Shown here: in pieces, positions 25,005 through 34,125 of the stretch
Numbering within the stretch: position 1 is the stretch's first letter
Layout: every line of letters begins with the position of its first letter
Assembly: GCA_034006985.1 (NCBI GenBank)
Contig: JAVERT010000009.1
Span: forward strand, 1 to 64,000
DNA: 64,000 nucleotides
DNA from: Gudongella sp034006985
GTDB lineage: Bacteria > Bacillota > Clostridia > Tissierellales > Tissierellaceae
Reading direction: 5' to 3'
Made by a program: the position numbers and the translations under genes
The notes under the pieces: model-generated
Seen by the model: the letters and a program-made list of their open reading frames with translations, nothing else
Database searches by the model: none
Told to the model about the DNA's origin: nothing

Positions 25005-26159
25005 ATGAAAATAATTATTGCTCCTGATTCCTTTAAAGGCTCTGTTAGTGCTATTGAAGTAGGAGAAAGCATAAAAAATGGTATTGAGATGGTTTTACCA
25101 GAATCTGAAATAATGGTTATTCCTATTGCAGATGGTGGTGAGGGTACAGCTTCTACTTTAGTAAATGCATTGAGTGGGAAGTGGATAGATTTACAAGTAA
25201 CAGGGCCTTCAGGTAATAAAATAGAATCAAGATATGGAGTAATAGAGGATGAAATTGCAATTATAGAAATGGCTAGTGCATCTGGGCTTATGCTGGTCAA
25301 AGATGGTCAATTAGACCCATTAAAAGCTACGACATATGGGACAGGGGAGTTAATAAAAGATGCCTTGGAAAGAGGTTACAAAAAAATCTATATTGGAATA
25401 GGAGGATCTGCAACTACTGATGGTGGCGTTGGTATGGCCCAGGCTTTAGGTTATTCTTTTTTAGACATTGATGGTAAAGAACTACTTTTAGGTGGAGAAA
25501 ATTTATCAGGATTAGCTCAAATAGTTGGTACAAATAGAAATCGTTTAATGGATAATGCAAAATTCACAGTTCTTTGTGATGTAGAAAATCCATTATTTGG
25601 AGAAAATGGTGCAGCTTATGTATATGGTCCACAAAAGGGTGCGACCCCTGAACAGGTAGTATTATTGGATAGCGGTTTAAGACATTATTCAAAGATAATT
25701 TTAGAGCAACTAGGAATAGATATTTCTGATAAAAAAGGTGCAGGTGCAGCGGGTGGTTTAGGTGCAGGTTTGAATATATTTTGTAATGCACGCATAAAAC
25801 CAGGAATTGGTGTTATTCTTTCTATTCTTAAATTTAAAGAGTTATTAATGGATTGTGATTTGGTGGTCACAAGCGAAGGGAGAATAGATTCTCAGTCTAG
25901 GCAGGGCAAAGTACCTGTGGGAGTTTCTAAGCTTGCTAAGGAAGCTGGAGTGCCAGTAATAGTGGTAGTAGGTGGAGAGGGAGAAGATTTAGATTCGCTA
26001 TACGATCTTGGTATTGATTTGATTCTACCGATAGTAAATCGACCTATGGAATTAAAGTATGCAATCGAAGATGCACAGAGTCTTCTTTTTGAGGCAGGGA
26101 AAAGGATAGGAAGAATATTAAAAATCAGTATAAAAGGTATTGGTAAAAGTACAAACTAG
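25005..26159 (+). CDS. Glycerate kinase
   Basis: This enzyme phosphorylates D-glycerate (to 2-phosphoglycerate in this GlxK/GarK family), feeding it to glycolysis. The sequence has the family start IIIAPDSFKGSVSAIEVGESIKNG, the PIADGGEGTASTLVNAL motif, ATTYGTGELIKDAL, YIGIGGSATTDGGVGMAQALG, GAGAAGGLGAGLN and DLVVTSEGRIDSQSRQGK. At 384 residues it is full length. Of two overlapping ATGs (25001 and 25005) only the second is in frame. Glycerate is the expected product of tartronate semialdehyde reduction, which links this gene by inference to the sigma-54 cluster upstream. Confidence 0.93.
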   Translation: MKIIIAPDSFKGSVSAIEVGESIKNGIEMVLPESEIMVIPIADGGEGTASTLVNALSGKWIDLQVTGPSGNKIESRYGVIEDEIAIIEMASASGLMLVKDGQLDPLKATTYGTGELIKDALERGYKKIYIGIGGSATTDGGVGMAQALGYSFLDIDGKELLLGGENLSGLAQIVGTNRNRLMDNAKFTVLCDVENPLFGENGAAYVYGPQKGATPEQVVLLDSGLRHYSKIILEQLGIDISDKKGAGAAGGLGAGLNIFCNARIKPGIGVILSILKFKELLMDCDLVVTSEGRIDSQSRQGKVPVGVSKLAKEAGVPVIVVVGGEGEDLDSLYDLGIDLILPIVNRPMELKYAIEDAQSLLFEAGKRIGRILKISIKGIGKSTN

Positions 26160-26235
26160 TAAAAAGTTTTTTCAGAGACAGTTTTTTGGGTATTAAATAA
26201 TAAAGCTGTTAGTGAGAACTTGAGGAGTGATTGTG

Positions 26236-26886
26236 TTGAGTGAATTTAAGAAAAAAGTAAAATTAGCAAGTGGAATTCATACATTGAATTTGGACAATGT
26301 AAAAATTAGAAATGCTGAACAAAAGGATGTTGAGGGAATTTATCATGTGGCATCTTCTGTAGGTAAAAAAGCTAAAGATGCAATGCAAGGGTACTTAATG
26401 GATGATTATACATCAGATCCTGAAGGCTATAAAGAAAAATTTAGAACAGCAGTTGATGTATCTGATTTTTTTTATGTTGCAGAGTATATAGATCCTGAAT
26501 ATCGTGCTATAGTGGGTTTTACTTTTGGTTTTCGAAAAGAAAATTGGCTTAAATTGAATCCAGAATGGTCAGAAGATAACTATTTTAGACCAGATTTTAA
26601 TAAAGAATGGTTAGATAATTTTATGATGCTAGATAAAATTGCAGTTTTAGACAGATTTAAGCGTCAAGGTGTAGGAAGCATGCTTTCTAAGAGGCTTATT
26701 AGAGATATTAAGGGAGAAGGAATTTTTGATATTTTTGAGGAAGTTATAATTGCACCAGTTCCAAATCTTCCATCAGTATTGTTTAAGAAAAAGAGAAATT
26801 TTATGCTTGCAAGTGTAAGATACGAAGAACATAATAATAAAATACTTACAACACTGGTTTATCATAGAAAATTAAAGAAGATATAG
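26236..26886 (+). CDS. GNAT-family N-acetyltransferase
   Basis: The protein begins with a short lead and then a GNAT fold: IRNAEQKDVEGIYHVASS (strand 1 and helix 1), a middle strand VGFTFGFRKEN, and the acetyl-CoA-binding segment MLDKIAVLDRFKRQGVGSML, which contains the Q/RxxGxG/A-like RQGVGS. The substrate is unknown. A GTG at 26227 lies inside AGGAG, so it is excluded. TTG at 26236 (8 bases after AGGAG) is preferred over GTG at 26233 (5 bases). It is followed by a hairpin and the T-box region. Confidence 0.78.
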   Translation: MSEFKKKVKLASGIHTLNLDNVKIRNAEQKDVEGIYHVASSVGKKAKDAMQGYLMDDYTSDPEGYKEKFRTAVDVSDFFYVAEYIDPEYRAIVGFTFGFRKENWLKLNPEWSEDNYFRPDFNKEWLDNFMMLDKIAVLDRFKRQGVGSMLSKRLIRDIKGEGIFDIFEEVIIAPVPNLPSVLFKKKRNFMLASVRYEEHNNKILTTLVYHRKLKKI

Positions 26887-26892
26887 ACTAAA

Positions 26893-26933
26893 AAACTGTC
26901 GGAGAAAAGCATTCGACAGTTTATGATTTTTTG
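26893..26933 (+). terminator. Terminator after the acetyltransferase gene
   Basis: Arms AAACTGTCG and CGACAGTTT form a perfect 9-bp stem with a 12-base loop, followed by ATGATTTTTT. The T-tract is displaced by three bases, so strength may be moderate. Confidence 0.6.
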
Positions 26934-26995
26934 ATTCATCTATTTAATAAGTGTATAGGTGATTTATAAAATTTGAAAAATATTTGAGTAAAGGG

Positions 26996-27024
26996 TTGAC
27001 TAATGTTGAAAATAGATATAATAT
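26996..27024 (+). promoter_or_regulatory. Promoter of the T-box/ilvE transcript
   Basis: TTGACT at 26996 is followed by TATAAT at 27017 (15-bp spacer) or, overlapping it, TAATAT at 27019 (17-bp spacer). It lies 24 bases before the T-box stem I. Confidence 0.6.
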
Positions 27025-27047
27025 TAGATTTAATTTAATAAACATAA

Positions 27048-27330
27048 AAGTAGTGATGGAGACAAAACTGTTAAAGTTTAACAACAGAGAACTGATGAAT
27101 GATGAGAGTCAGGGTTAAAGAAAACAGCAATGATCACTCCGGATACTGTCAAGGTGAAATGAAAAGAGTAACCAAGATCGGGAGTCTTATAATATAAGAC
27201 GAGTCACCGTTATATGACTAGGGCTAGATTGGATTTGGCCTTATAAGTTAATTTCCATAAGGAAATTGAAAATTTGGGTGGTACCGCGATAATTCGTCCC
27301 TAGTATATTTATATATACTAGGGATTTTTT
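27048..27330 (+). promoter_or_regulatory. T-box riboswitch, isoleucine specifier (ATC), upstream of ilvE
   Basis: The leader shows the full T-box plan. Stem I starts near AGTGATGGAGA, has inner stem CTGTT/AACAG, and its specifier loop ends ATC-A (27133-27136) just before the closing CTCC. The T-box sequence GGGTGGTACCGCG is at 27276-27288, with TGGT as the antiterminator bulge that pairs with the tRNA acceptor end. A terminator with 12-bp arms (27297-27308, 27313-27324) and six Ts follows. The ATC codon means isoleucine. Uncharged tRNA-Ile should favour antitermination, so ilvE is made when isoleucine is short. Confidence 0.92.
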
Positions 27331-27545
27331 ATACCTAAAAATCATGAAGATTTTGCCATTTAGAACTTGCCGAGGAATCTTTAAAGCTTTGAAAATTATA
27401 AATTTAAATTCTCATAGTAGAAAAAGAAGCTAATTCTTTTTCAATGATAACCCATGGTAAAAGTGCAGAGCATAGTTTGTGCTTAAGTGGTGCAATTTGT
27501 AAACCGTTGTAGTTAGGAATTAAAAATAAGAGGAGGAGAATAACC
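27331..27545 (+). other. Long leader between T-box terminator and ilvE
   Basis: These 215 bases hold a 9-bp hairpin (GAAAAAGAA with TTCTTTTTC, 27420-27442) and a short stretch, GCCGAGGAATCTTTAAA near 27370, that resembles the core of the MITE-like repeats. No reading frame is evident. The ilvE ribosome binding site AGGAGGAG is at its end. Confidence 0.45.
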
Positions 27546-28460
27546 ATGGAGACAAGTTATGTATTTTTTAATGGAGAAATTAGAGATGAAAAGGATGCTC
27601 ATATTAGCATAAGGTCAAAGGCATTTAACTATGGGCTAGGTTGTTTTGAAGGAATCAGAGCGTACTGGGATGATGAAAGTAGCCAGTTATACGGCTTTAG
27701 ATTTAAAGAGCATTACCAAAGGCTTAAAGAGTCTGCAAAGGCTTTAAATATGGATATTCCATATACTGTTGAGGAGCTTTGTGAGATTACAGTAGAATTA
27801 CTTAAGAAGAATAACTTTAAAACCACAACATATATTAGACCAGTGATTTATAAAGGCTCTGATCAGCTGACACCAACTCTATTTGATGACGATAATCGAC
27901 TTTTAATGTACTGTCATCCAATGGGAAACTACTCTGGGAAAACTGAGCTTAAAGTTGCTGTTTCAAGCTGGAGAAGGATTACGGATACTATGATTCCACC
28001 TAGAACTAAATCTACAGGAGCATATCTAAACTCTGCCTTAGCTTCGCTTGAAGTACTAGAAAATGGGTATGATGAGGCAATATTTTTAACAAATGATGGC
28101 AAGGTGTGTGAAGGACCGGGAGAAAACATTTTTTTAGTTAAAAAGGGAAAATTGGTTACACCACCACTTTCAGATGATATTCTTGAAGGAATAACCAGAG
28201 ATACCGTAATGATGCTTGCAAAGGAAGAACTTGGAATGGAAGTTGTTGAAAGAAGCGTTTCAAGAACCGAGCTATATAATTCACAAGAAGTTTTCTTTAG
28301 TGGAACTGCAATGGAAGTTACCTCAATAATTGAAGTTGATAAAAGACAAGTTGGAGATGGAAAAGAAGGTGAAACTTGTAAAAAAATCAAAGAGCTTTTC
28401 TTTGGAATTACTAATGGAAGTAACGAGAGGTATAAAGGTTTTGTAACACCTATTTATTAA
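27546..28460 (+). CDS. ilvE: Branched-chain amino acid aminotransferase
   Basis: IlvE transfers amino groups between branched-chain amino acids and 2-oxoglutarate; it is a fold-type IV PLP enzyme. Visible features are AHISIRSKAFNYGLGCFEGIRAYW, PVIYKGSDQ, the PLP lysine in PPRTKSTGAYLNSALASLE near residue 158, EAIFLTNDGKVCEGPGENIFLVKKG, the late cofactor loop EGITRDTVM and FFSGTAMEVTSIIEVD. The length of 304 residues is normal. The isoleucine T-box in the leader independently supports a branched-chain role. D-amino acid transaminases share the fold but lack this context. Confidence 0.95.
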   Translation: METSYVFFNGEIRDEKDAHISIRSKAFNYGLGCFEGIRAYWDDESSQLYGFRFKEHYQRLKESAKALNMDIPYTVEELCEITVELLKKNNFKTTTYIRPVIYKGSDQLTPTLFDDDNRLLMYCHPMGNYSGKTELKVAVSSWRRITDTMIPPRTKSTGAYLNSALASLEVLENGYDEAIFLTNDGKVCEGPGENIFLVKKGKLVTPPLSDDILEGITRDTVMMLAKEELGMEVVERSVSRTELYNSQEVFFSGTAMEVTSIIEVDKRQVGDGKEGETCKKIKELFFGITNGSNERYKGFVTPIY

Positions 28461-28472
28461 TATTTAAACAAA

Positions 28473-28516
28473 GAAAGAAGTAACAAGATATAAAGCTATA
28501 TCTGTTGCTTCTTTTT
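28473..28516 (+). terminator. Terminator after ilvE
   Basis: A long stem (AAGAAGTAACAAGATATA with TATATCTGTTGCTTCTT, one mismatch and one bulge) around AAGC is followed by TTTTAATTT. Confidence 0.75.
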
Positions 28517-28589
28517 AATTTCAGCTATTATTTATCCTCCATATTTGATATTATAATTAGTAAGGCGAAAGAATAAAGGGGACAAATAA

Positions 28590-29816
28590 ATGTATCAACT
28601 TTTAGTTACAGTATTATCATTTGTACTAATACCCATACTAATCAAAAGAAAAGTTAAACTTGGAACAGCTATATTTATTGTCACCATGACTATTGGAGTG
28701 CTTTCTGGCATAGGCATGGGAAATTTAGGGAATACAATTATAGGAGTATTTTTAAATAGGTACTCAAGAGATACCATTTTAACAGTTGTTATGGTTGGAA
28801 TATTGGGTAGTTTGCTAAAGAATTATGGCATTCTAAATAGAATAGTAGATTCCATGCTTTTAATGATCCCAAATAAAAAAGCAGTAATGATGATAATGCC
28901 TTCTCTTATTGGGATATTATCTGTACCGGGTGGTGCAGTTCTTTCCGCACCATTTATAAATAAAATTGGGAAAGATGTGGATATTATTCCTGCAAGAAGG
29001 GCTATTATCAATCTTGTGTATAGGCATATTTCAATGTTTATTTTCCCATTTTCATCATCACTTTTGTTTATAAAGGCAGCACTTCCAGAAATAAATATCT
29101 ATAGATTGATTTTAACAAGTTCTCCATTTGTACTTGGGATGGTTCTTTTGGGATATTTTATATTTATGAAGGATAAGGTTGATGGTGAAAAAAACCACAC
29201 CGAAATAACATTTAAGGGGATATTGAATTTAATAGTTTTAACTTCGCCTATTTATATGTCTGTAGTTATAAACTTTATAACAGGGCTTCCTTTTTTCATA
29301 TCTATGTTAGGTAGTATTTTTATAGCATATTTATTAAGTAATAAAAAGCATTTTTTAAAAACCATATGGGAGTCTATTAATTATAATACTATTTTTGTAA
29401 TTGCATCTATATTAATGCTTAAGGATATAATTCTACAATTAGAGGGTATGTTAGATATAATAAGAAGAGTTTTAGTAATGGGTAATGGTGGATTTAGTGT
29501 GTTATTCATTTTTATGGTGGTTTCGTTCTTTTTTGGGTTTATAACTGGTTATCCGACTTCTCCATTAGCTGTGACACTTCCACTTTTAACTATGATGAGT
29601 ATCACCCAAAATGAGCTGTATGCATATGTGTTTTTTTTAAATGCAGTTGCTTTTATGGGATATTTTTATTCGCCATTACACCTTTGTCAGGTTTTAACAA
29701 TAGGAGAGATGAAGGTTTCAACTGGAGAATTGTATAAGGAATATAAGCTATATTTTGTATTGCAGTTGGTTTTAGCATTCCTTATTGCATTTGTTTTATT
29801 AACGTTTGTTCATTAA
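28590..29816 (+). CDS. DUF401-family membrane transporter
   Basis: This 408-residue protein has about 10-11 hydrophobic segments. It resembles the DUF401 family, which is related to anion/proton-coupled carriers, with features such as MMIMPSLIGILSVPGGAVLSAPFINKIG and FITGYPTSPLAVTLPLLTMMS. The repeated G-x-P-G-x hairpins suggest an inverted two-fold repeat like other ion-transporter superfamily members. No substrate can be stated. The dehydrogenase gene begins about 20 bases downstream, so it may move a 2-oxo or hydroxy acid. The ATG follows GGGG. Confidence 0.75.
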   Translation: MYQLLVTVLSFVLIPILIKRKVKLGTAIFIVTMTIGVLSGIGMGNLGNTIIGVFLNRYSRDTILTVVMVGILGSLLKNYGILNRIVDSMLLMIPNKKAVMMIMPSLIGILSVPGGAVLSAPFINKIGKDVDIIPARRAIINLVYRHISMFIFPFSSSLLFIKAALPEINIYRLILTSSPFVLGMVLLGYFIFMKDKVDGEKNHTEITFKGILNLIVLTSPIYMSVVINFITGLPFFISMLGSIFIAYLLSNKKHFLKTIWESINYNTIFVIASILMLKDIILQLEGMLDIIRRVLVMGNGGFSVLFIFMVVSFFFGFITGYPTSPLAVTLPLLTMMSITQNELYAYVFFLNAVAFMGYFYSPLHLCQVLTIGEMKVSTGELYKEYKLYFVLQLVLAFLIAFVLLTFVH

Positions 29817-29835
29817 AAAAGAGAGGATGATTAAT

Positions 29836-30804
29836 TTGAAAAAACCAAAGGTATTTATTGCATATGATATATTCGAGGATTCAGAAAAATATATTGGTGA
29901 ATATTGCGATTATACAAAACTAGATTCTAGTAAAAAAAGAAGTTTTGAAGATTTAAAAGAAGGAATAAAGGAAGCAGATGGAATAGTAGTAATGGGGACA
30001 CGAATAGATGATGAGTTATTGCAGTATGCAGACAATTTAAAGGTTGTAAGTAATGTATCAGTTGGTTATAACAATTTGGATATTGAGGCTATGAAAAAAA
30101 GAGGTATTGTGGGAACAAATACTCCAGGTGTTTTAGATGATACTGTAGCAGATACTATATTTGGACTTATTTTAAATATTGCTAGGAAATTTCCTAAATT
30201 GGAGGCATACGCTAAAGCTGGGAAATGGAAAAAAGGGGATTCAGAAGAGTTTTATGGTAAGGATGTACACCATTCAACACTTGGAATAATAGGTTTTGGC
30301 AGGATTGGAGAAACGGTAGCAAAAAGAGCCAAAGGCTTTGATATGGATATAATATATCATAATAGAAATAGGAAGCCCAAAGCAGAAGAAAAATATGGTG
30401 CTAAGTATGTAGAGATGGAAGAGCTTTTAAAAACTGCAGATTTTGTTGTTGTTATGACTCCACTTAATGATGAAACTCATCATCTTATGGGAGAAGATGA
30501 GTTTAAATTAATGAAAAAAGAAGCTTTCTTAATTAATGCTTCCAGAGGGCCTGTGGTAGATGAGAAGGCTTTAATCAAGGCTTTGGAAGAAGGAGAGATT
30601 GCAGGAGCTGGACTTGACGTTTATGAACAAGAGCCAATCGATCCTAATAATCCACTTTTAAAGATGGATAATACAGTAACACTTCCACATGTAGGTTCTT
30701 CAACACTTAAGACAAGACAAGAAATGGCAATGCTTGCGGCTAAGACTATTGTAGATGTTTTATATGGTAGACCAACAGATTGTATAGTACCAGAGTTAAG
30801 GTAG
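29836..30804 (+). CDS. D-2-hydroxyacid dehydrogenase (glyoxylate/hydroxypyruvate/2-ketogluconate reductase type)
   Basis: This NAD(P)-dependent reductase has the substrate-side SNVSVGYNNLDIEAMKKRGI motif, the Rossmann loop LGIIGFGRIGETVAKRA, the arginine in INASRGPVVDEKAL, the acid in LDVYEQEP and the catalytic histidine in LPHVGSSTLKTR. This set matches glyoxylate/hydroxypyruvate reductases. An in-frame TTG ten codons upstream lies before the GAGAGG site, so the TTG eight bases after that site is the start, giving 322 residues. It is the first of two tandem paralogues of identical length, and is preceded by the DUF401 transporter gene. Confidence 0.9.
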   Translation: MKKPKVFIAYDIFEDSEKYIGEYCDYTKLDSSKKRSFEDLKEGIKEADGIVVMGTRIDDELLQYADNLKVVSNVSVGYNNLDIEAMKKRGIVGTNTPGVLDDTVADTIFGLILNIARKFPKLEAYAKAGKWKKGDSEEFYGKDVHHSTLGIIGFGRIGETVAKRAKGFDMDIIYHNRNRKPKAEEKYGAKYVEMEELLKTADFVVVMTPLNDETHHLMGEDEFKLMKKEAFLINASRGPVVDEKALIKALEEGEIAGAGLDVYEQEPIDPNNPLLKMDNTVTLPHVGSSTLKTRQEMAMLAAKTIVDVLYGRPTDCIVPELR

Positions 30805-30826
30805 TTTAATAGGGGAGTTGATAAAG

Positions 30827-31795
30827 ATGAGCAAGCCAAAAGTAATTATTGGTTATCCAATTGCAGATGAAATAATAGATTATGTAAAAGAGCATTGCGA
30901 ATTAATTTATTTTGATTTAAAGAATCAAAATAGATATGAAGAACTTAAAAGTAAGATAAAGGATGCTGAAGGGGTTATTGCATTAGCAACACCTATAAAT
31001 GAGGAATTGCTAAATTATGCTCCAAAGCTAAAAGTTGTAAGTAACATTACAGTTGGATACAATAATTGTGATATAGAAGCAATGAAAGAAAAGGGTGTTG
31101 TAGCGACGCATTCTCCAGGTATTCTTGATCATACAGTGGCTGACCATATCCTCGCACTAATGTTGGCAGCCAGTAGGAGAATTCCTGAACAAAATGATTT
31201 TGTGAAATCTGGCAGTTGGAAGACTATGGAAAACCCATCACTTTTTTCAAAGGATATTAATGGAGCTACACTTGGAATTATTGGAATGGGTAGAATTGGG
31301 GAAGAAGTTGTAAAAAGAGCAAAAGGTTTTGATATGAATATAATTTACTATAATAGAAATAGAAAACCTGATATTGAAAAGTCTATGAAAATCAAATATA
31401 TGCAAATGGAAGATTTGTTAATAGCTTCTGATTTTGTTGTAGTTTCGACTCCATTAACTGATGAGACCTTTCATCTTATGGGAGAATATGAGTTTGGATT
31501 AATGAAATCGGACGCTATATTTATTAATACTTCAAGAGGACCAGTGGTTGATGAAAAAGCTCTAATAAAAGCACTCCAAAACAAAGAAATTGGTGGAGCT
31601 GGATTGGATGTATTCGAGCAAGAACCAATAGCTAAAGAAAACCCCTTACTTTCAATGGACAATGTGGTATTAACTCCACATTTAGCAGGAGGTACTAAAA
31701 AAACAATGGATGCTCTTGCCTGGAATGCGGCCAGATGTATGGTTGAAACACTAGAAGGAAAAACAGTGAAAAACATTATCCCAGAAATGAAATAG
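30827..31795 (+). CDS. D-2-hydroxyacid dehydrogenase, tandem paralogue
   Basis: This protein also has 322 residues and aligns with its upstream neighbour over its full length, sharing YNRNRKP, GPVVDEKALIKAL and GLDV-EQEPI segments. Key elements are SNITVGYNNCDIEAMKEKGV, LGIIGMGRIGEEVVKRA, INTSRGPVVDEKAL and the catalytic histidine in LTPHLAGGTKKT. The pair probably arose by tandem duplication and may differ in substrate or cofactor use. The ATG follows GGGGAG by nine bases. A TTG three codons earlier overlaps that site and is rejected. Cotranscription with the first copy is likely (22-base gap). Confidence 0.9.
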   Translation: MSKPKVIIGYPIADEIIDYVKEHCELIYFDLKNQNRYEELKSKIKDAEGVIALATPINEELLNYAPKLKVVSNITVGYNNCDIEAMKEKGVVATHSPGILDHTVADHILALMLAASRRIPEQNDFVKSGSWKTMENPSLFSKDINGATLGIIGMGRIGEEVVKRAKGFDMNIIYYNRNRKPDIEKSMKIKYMQMEDLLIASDFVVVSTPLTDETFHLMGEYEFGLMKSDAIFINTSRGPVVDEKALIKALQNKEIGGAGLDVFEQEPIAKENPLLSMDNVVLTPHLAGGTKKTMDALAWNAARCMVETLEGKTVKNIIPEMK

Positions 31796-31884
31796 AAGGT
31801 GTTCTAGATTTAGGTTTTAACATAATTGTTTCAGGGTATATTGTATATGCTAAGTAGATATTTATCTGGATTGGGGGTAGCATT

Positions 31885-32334
31885 ATGGATAAAATCTTGG
31901 TTCCAATTGATGGTTCACCTACTTCTGAGCATGCAGCGGAAAAGGCAATAGATGTTGCCAAAAAGTACAATAGTAAGCTTACATTTCTAATTGTTGTAAA
32001 GAAACCGGAGATTATCGGTACTGGATCGGGTGGGACAGGAACAATCTTTGGCTCTGGGGAATATATCAATGAGCTTAAGAAAGAGCAGGACAAAATCATG
32101 AAACACTTTATAGCAAAGCTCGATTTAGAAGGAATGGAGTATGACACAAGGATACTACTTGGAGAACCTTATGAAGAAATTATAGAATTGCAAGAAAATG
32201 AAAAATATGACCTTATTGTTATAGGGCGAAGGGGATTTTCTAAGATTACCAGGTTCTTTCTTGGATCAGTATCACAAAGAGTACTTTCTGGAGCACAATG
32301 CCCCGTTTTGGTAATTCCAGAGAAAAAATCATAA
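31885..32334 (+). CDS. Universal stress protein (UspA family)
   Basis: At 149 residues this is a single UspA domain: DKILVPIDGSPTSEHAAEKA at the start, a central GEPYEEII, and the nucleotide-binding motif G-x2-G-x9-G-S in IGRRGFSKITRFFLGSVSQRVL, followed by CPVLVIP. The motif indicates an ATP-binding subtype. It has a glycine-rich insertion (TGSGGTGTIFGSG) not present in the three other Usp proteins nearby. The gene stands alone, after GGGGG, and ends before a bidirectional terminator. Confidence 0.92.
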   Translation: MDKILVPIDGSPTSEHAAEKAIDVAKKYNSKLTFLIVVKKPEIIGTGSGGTGTIFGSGEYINELKKEQDKIMKHFIAKLDLEGMEYDTRILLGEPYEEIIELQENEKYDLIVIGRRGFSKITRFFLGSVSQRVLSGAQCPVLVIPEKKS

Positions 32335-32525
32335 TTATAAGTAGAATGGGTAGATTGAAAATTTTTAGTGAAGTAGTTGCTATTTAAGTATAAAATAACT
32401 AAATGTTACTTGATAAAGGGGTCGGATAAAAATCTGATTCCTTTAGTTTTACTAGGCAAATGAAACTGGCAGGCTTGTTTTTCAAATAATGGATTAGTAA
32501 AGCTAAAGATTCCATAGTATAAATG

Positions 32526-32557
32526 AAAAATCCAACAAATTTAATTGTTGGATTTTT
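32526..32557. terminator. Bidirectional terminator between usp and nhaC
   Basis: AAAAATCCAACAA and TTGTTGGATTTTT are perfectly complementary 13-bp arms around a six-base loop. They give a T-tract on both strands between convergent genes. A second, weaker hairpin with GGGGTCGGAT/ATCTGATTCC lies at about 32417-32443 and could terminate the plus-strand gene first. Confidence 0.8.
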
Positions 32558-32580
32558 ATTTCTATTAAGTTATTATCAAT

Positions 32581-33975
32581 TTATGCTCCAGTTTTTGGTG
32601 TTGGTTTTACTATACTAAATCCTGTAAATCCGTAAATTATTGCAACAACTGGATTTATCAAGTTAAGGAAAGCATATGGTGCATATGCAAGTGGAGAAAC
32701 TAAAAGTACACTAGCCATATAAGCTCCGCATGTATTCCATGGAACAAGCGCGGATGTTAAAGTACCTGCATCCTCAAGAGTTCTTGAAAGAAGTCTTGGT
32801 TCAAGTCCCATTTCATCGTAAGCATCTTTGTACATTCTTCCAGGGATTACGATTGATAGATATTGGTCAGCTGCTAAAATATTTAGAGCTATACTTGTAA
32901 GTACTGTAGCTGTAACAAGTGATCCAGTATTTTTTGCCATCTTAAGTATTGAATGAGCTATTGCTCCAAGCATTCCAGTTTTTTCCATAATACCACCGAA
33001 TGTCATAGCTAGTAAAATAAGAGAAACTGTCCACATCATTGAATCTAGTCCACCACGATTTAGAAGTTCATCAACCATTGCTACACCACTATCAATTTCA
33101 AATCCGTAGTGAAGAGCATTTATAATATCGCCTAAGCCTGCACCTTGGAATATTCCTGCGAATAAACTACCAACTGCTGAACCAGCAACAAGTCCAGGAA
33201 GTGCCGGGATTTTCAACATAACAAGCACTATTACTATAATAGGTGGAAGAAGTAGAATTGGAGAAATATAAAAGTTTGCTGAAATTCCATCTAATATAAT
33301 ATTAATATTTGTAGTATCTAATTGTTGTCCAGCATATCCAGCGCCAATAATACCATAAAGGATTAATGCAATTGTAAAACTTGGTATTGTAGTCCAAAAC
33401 ATGTATTTAATATGTTCAAATAAGTTTGAACCGGCCATTGCAGGCGCAAGGTTTGTTGTATCTGATAGTGGAGATATTTTATCTCCAAAATAAGAACCAG
33501 AAACTACTGCACCAGCTACTATAGGAGCTGGCATTCCAAGTCCAAGACCAACGCCCATAAGAGCAATACCAACTGTTCCAGCTGTTGTCCAAGAGCTACC
33601 TGTTGCAAGAGAAACAATTGCACAAATAACTGCTGTTGCAACTAAGAAAATACCAGGTGATAAGATTTGTAGTCCGTAATAAATCATTGCAGGTACTGTA
33701 CCACTTAGGATCCAAGAGCCTACAACTGTACCGATAATCATTAATATTAAGATTGCTTGCATTGACATTTGAATGGTTTCTATTGCACCTTTTTCAATCT
33801 CAGACCAAGTATAGCCAAGCATTGTTATACCTACAATTGCGGCTGCTATTATTGCGACAAGTAATGGGATGTGAGCATCTGTTCCAAGAATCAAAATGCC
33901 TGTTGTAAGTGAAGCCATTAGAATAATAATAGGTATTAATGCAATGCCGAGTGTTGCTTTTTTCTTTGTTTTCAT
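32581..33975 (-). CDS. nhaC: Na+/H+ antiporter, NhaC family
   Basis: The 464-residue membrane protein has about 12 hydrophobic segments and matches NhaC exchangers, which expel Na+ in return for H+. Typical segments are LATGSSWTTAGTVGIALMGVG, VVSGSYFGDKISPLSDTTNLAP, NILAADQYLSIVIPGRMY and TLTSALVPWNTCGAYMASVL. The start ATG is eight bases after AAGGAGG on this strand. It stands alone, with a usp gene on the same strand upstream and separated by that gene's terminator. NhaC relatives can instead carry malate or lactate, but the GDKISPLSDTTNL motif supports the antiporter group in general only. Confidence 0.9.
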   Translation of the reverse strand: MKTKKKATLGIALIPIIILMASLTTGILILGTDAHIPLLVAIIAAAIVGITMLGYTWSEIEKGAIETIQMSMQAILILMIIGTVVGSWILSGTVPAMIYYGLQILSPGIFLVATAVICAIVSLATGSSWTTAGTVGIALMGVGLGLGMPAPIVAGAVVSGSYFGDKISPLSDTTNLAPAMAGSNLFEHIKYMFWTTIPSFTIALILYGIIGAGYAGQQLDTTNINIILDGISANFYISPILLLPPIIVIVLVMLKIPALPGLVAGSAVGSLFAGIFQGAGLGDIINALHYGFEIDSGVAMVDELLNRGGLDSMMWTVSLILLAMTFGGIMEKTGMLGAIAHSILKMAKNTGSLVTATVLTSIALNILAADQYLSIVIPGRMYKDAYDEMGLEPRLLSRTLEDAGTLTSALVPWNTCGAYMASVLLVSPLAYAPYAFLNLINPVVAIIYGFTGFSIVKPTPKTGA

Positions 33976-34093
33976 GTGCGCCTCCTTTTTTGTTTAAGTT
34001 TTAGTAACCTATAAACTTAATTATATAATAGTATATAAACAATAATATTACAACTAAAATCTGATAATTCAGAGAAAACAAATTTATTTAAAA

Positions 34094-34119
34094 AGCCCTA
34101 CATATTAAATGTAGGGCTA
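34094..34119 (-). terminator. Terminator of the minus-strand usp gene
   Basis: AGCCCTACAT and ATGTAGGGCT form a perfect 10-bp stem, and on the minus strand it is followed by TTTTTAAATAAA. Confidence 0.8.
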
Positions 34120-34125
34120 GTATAA

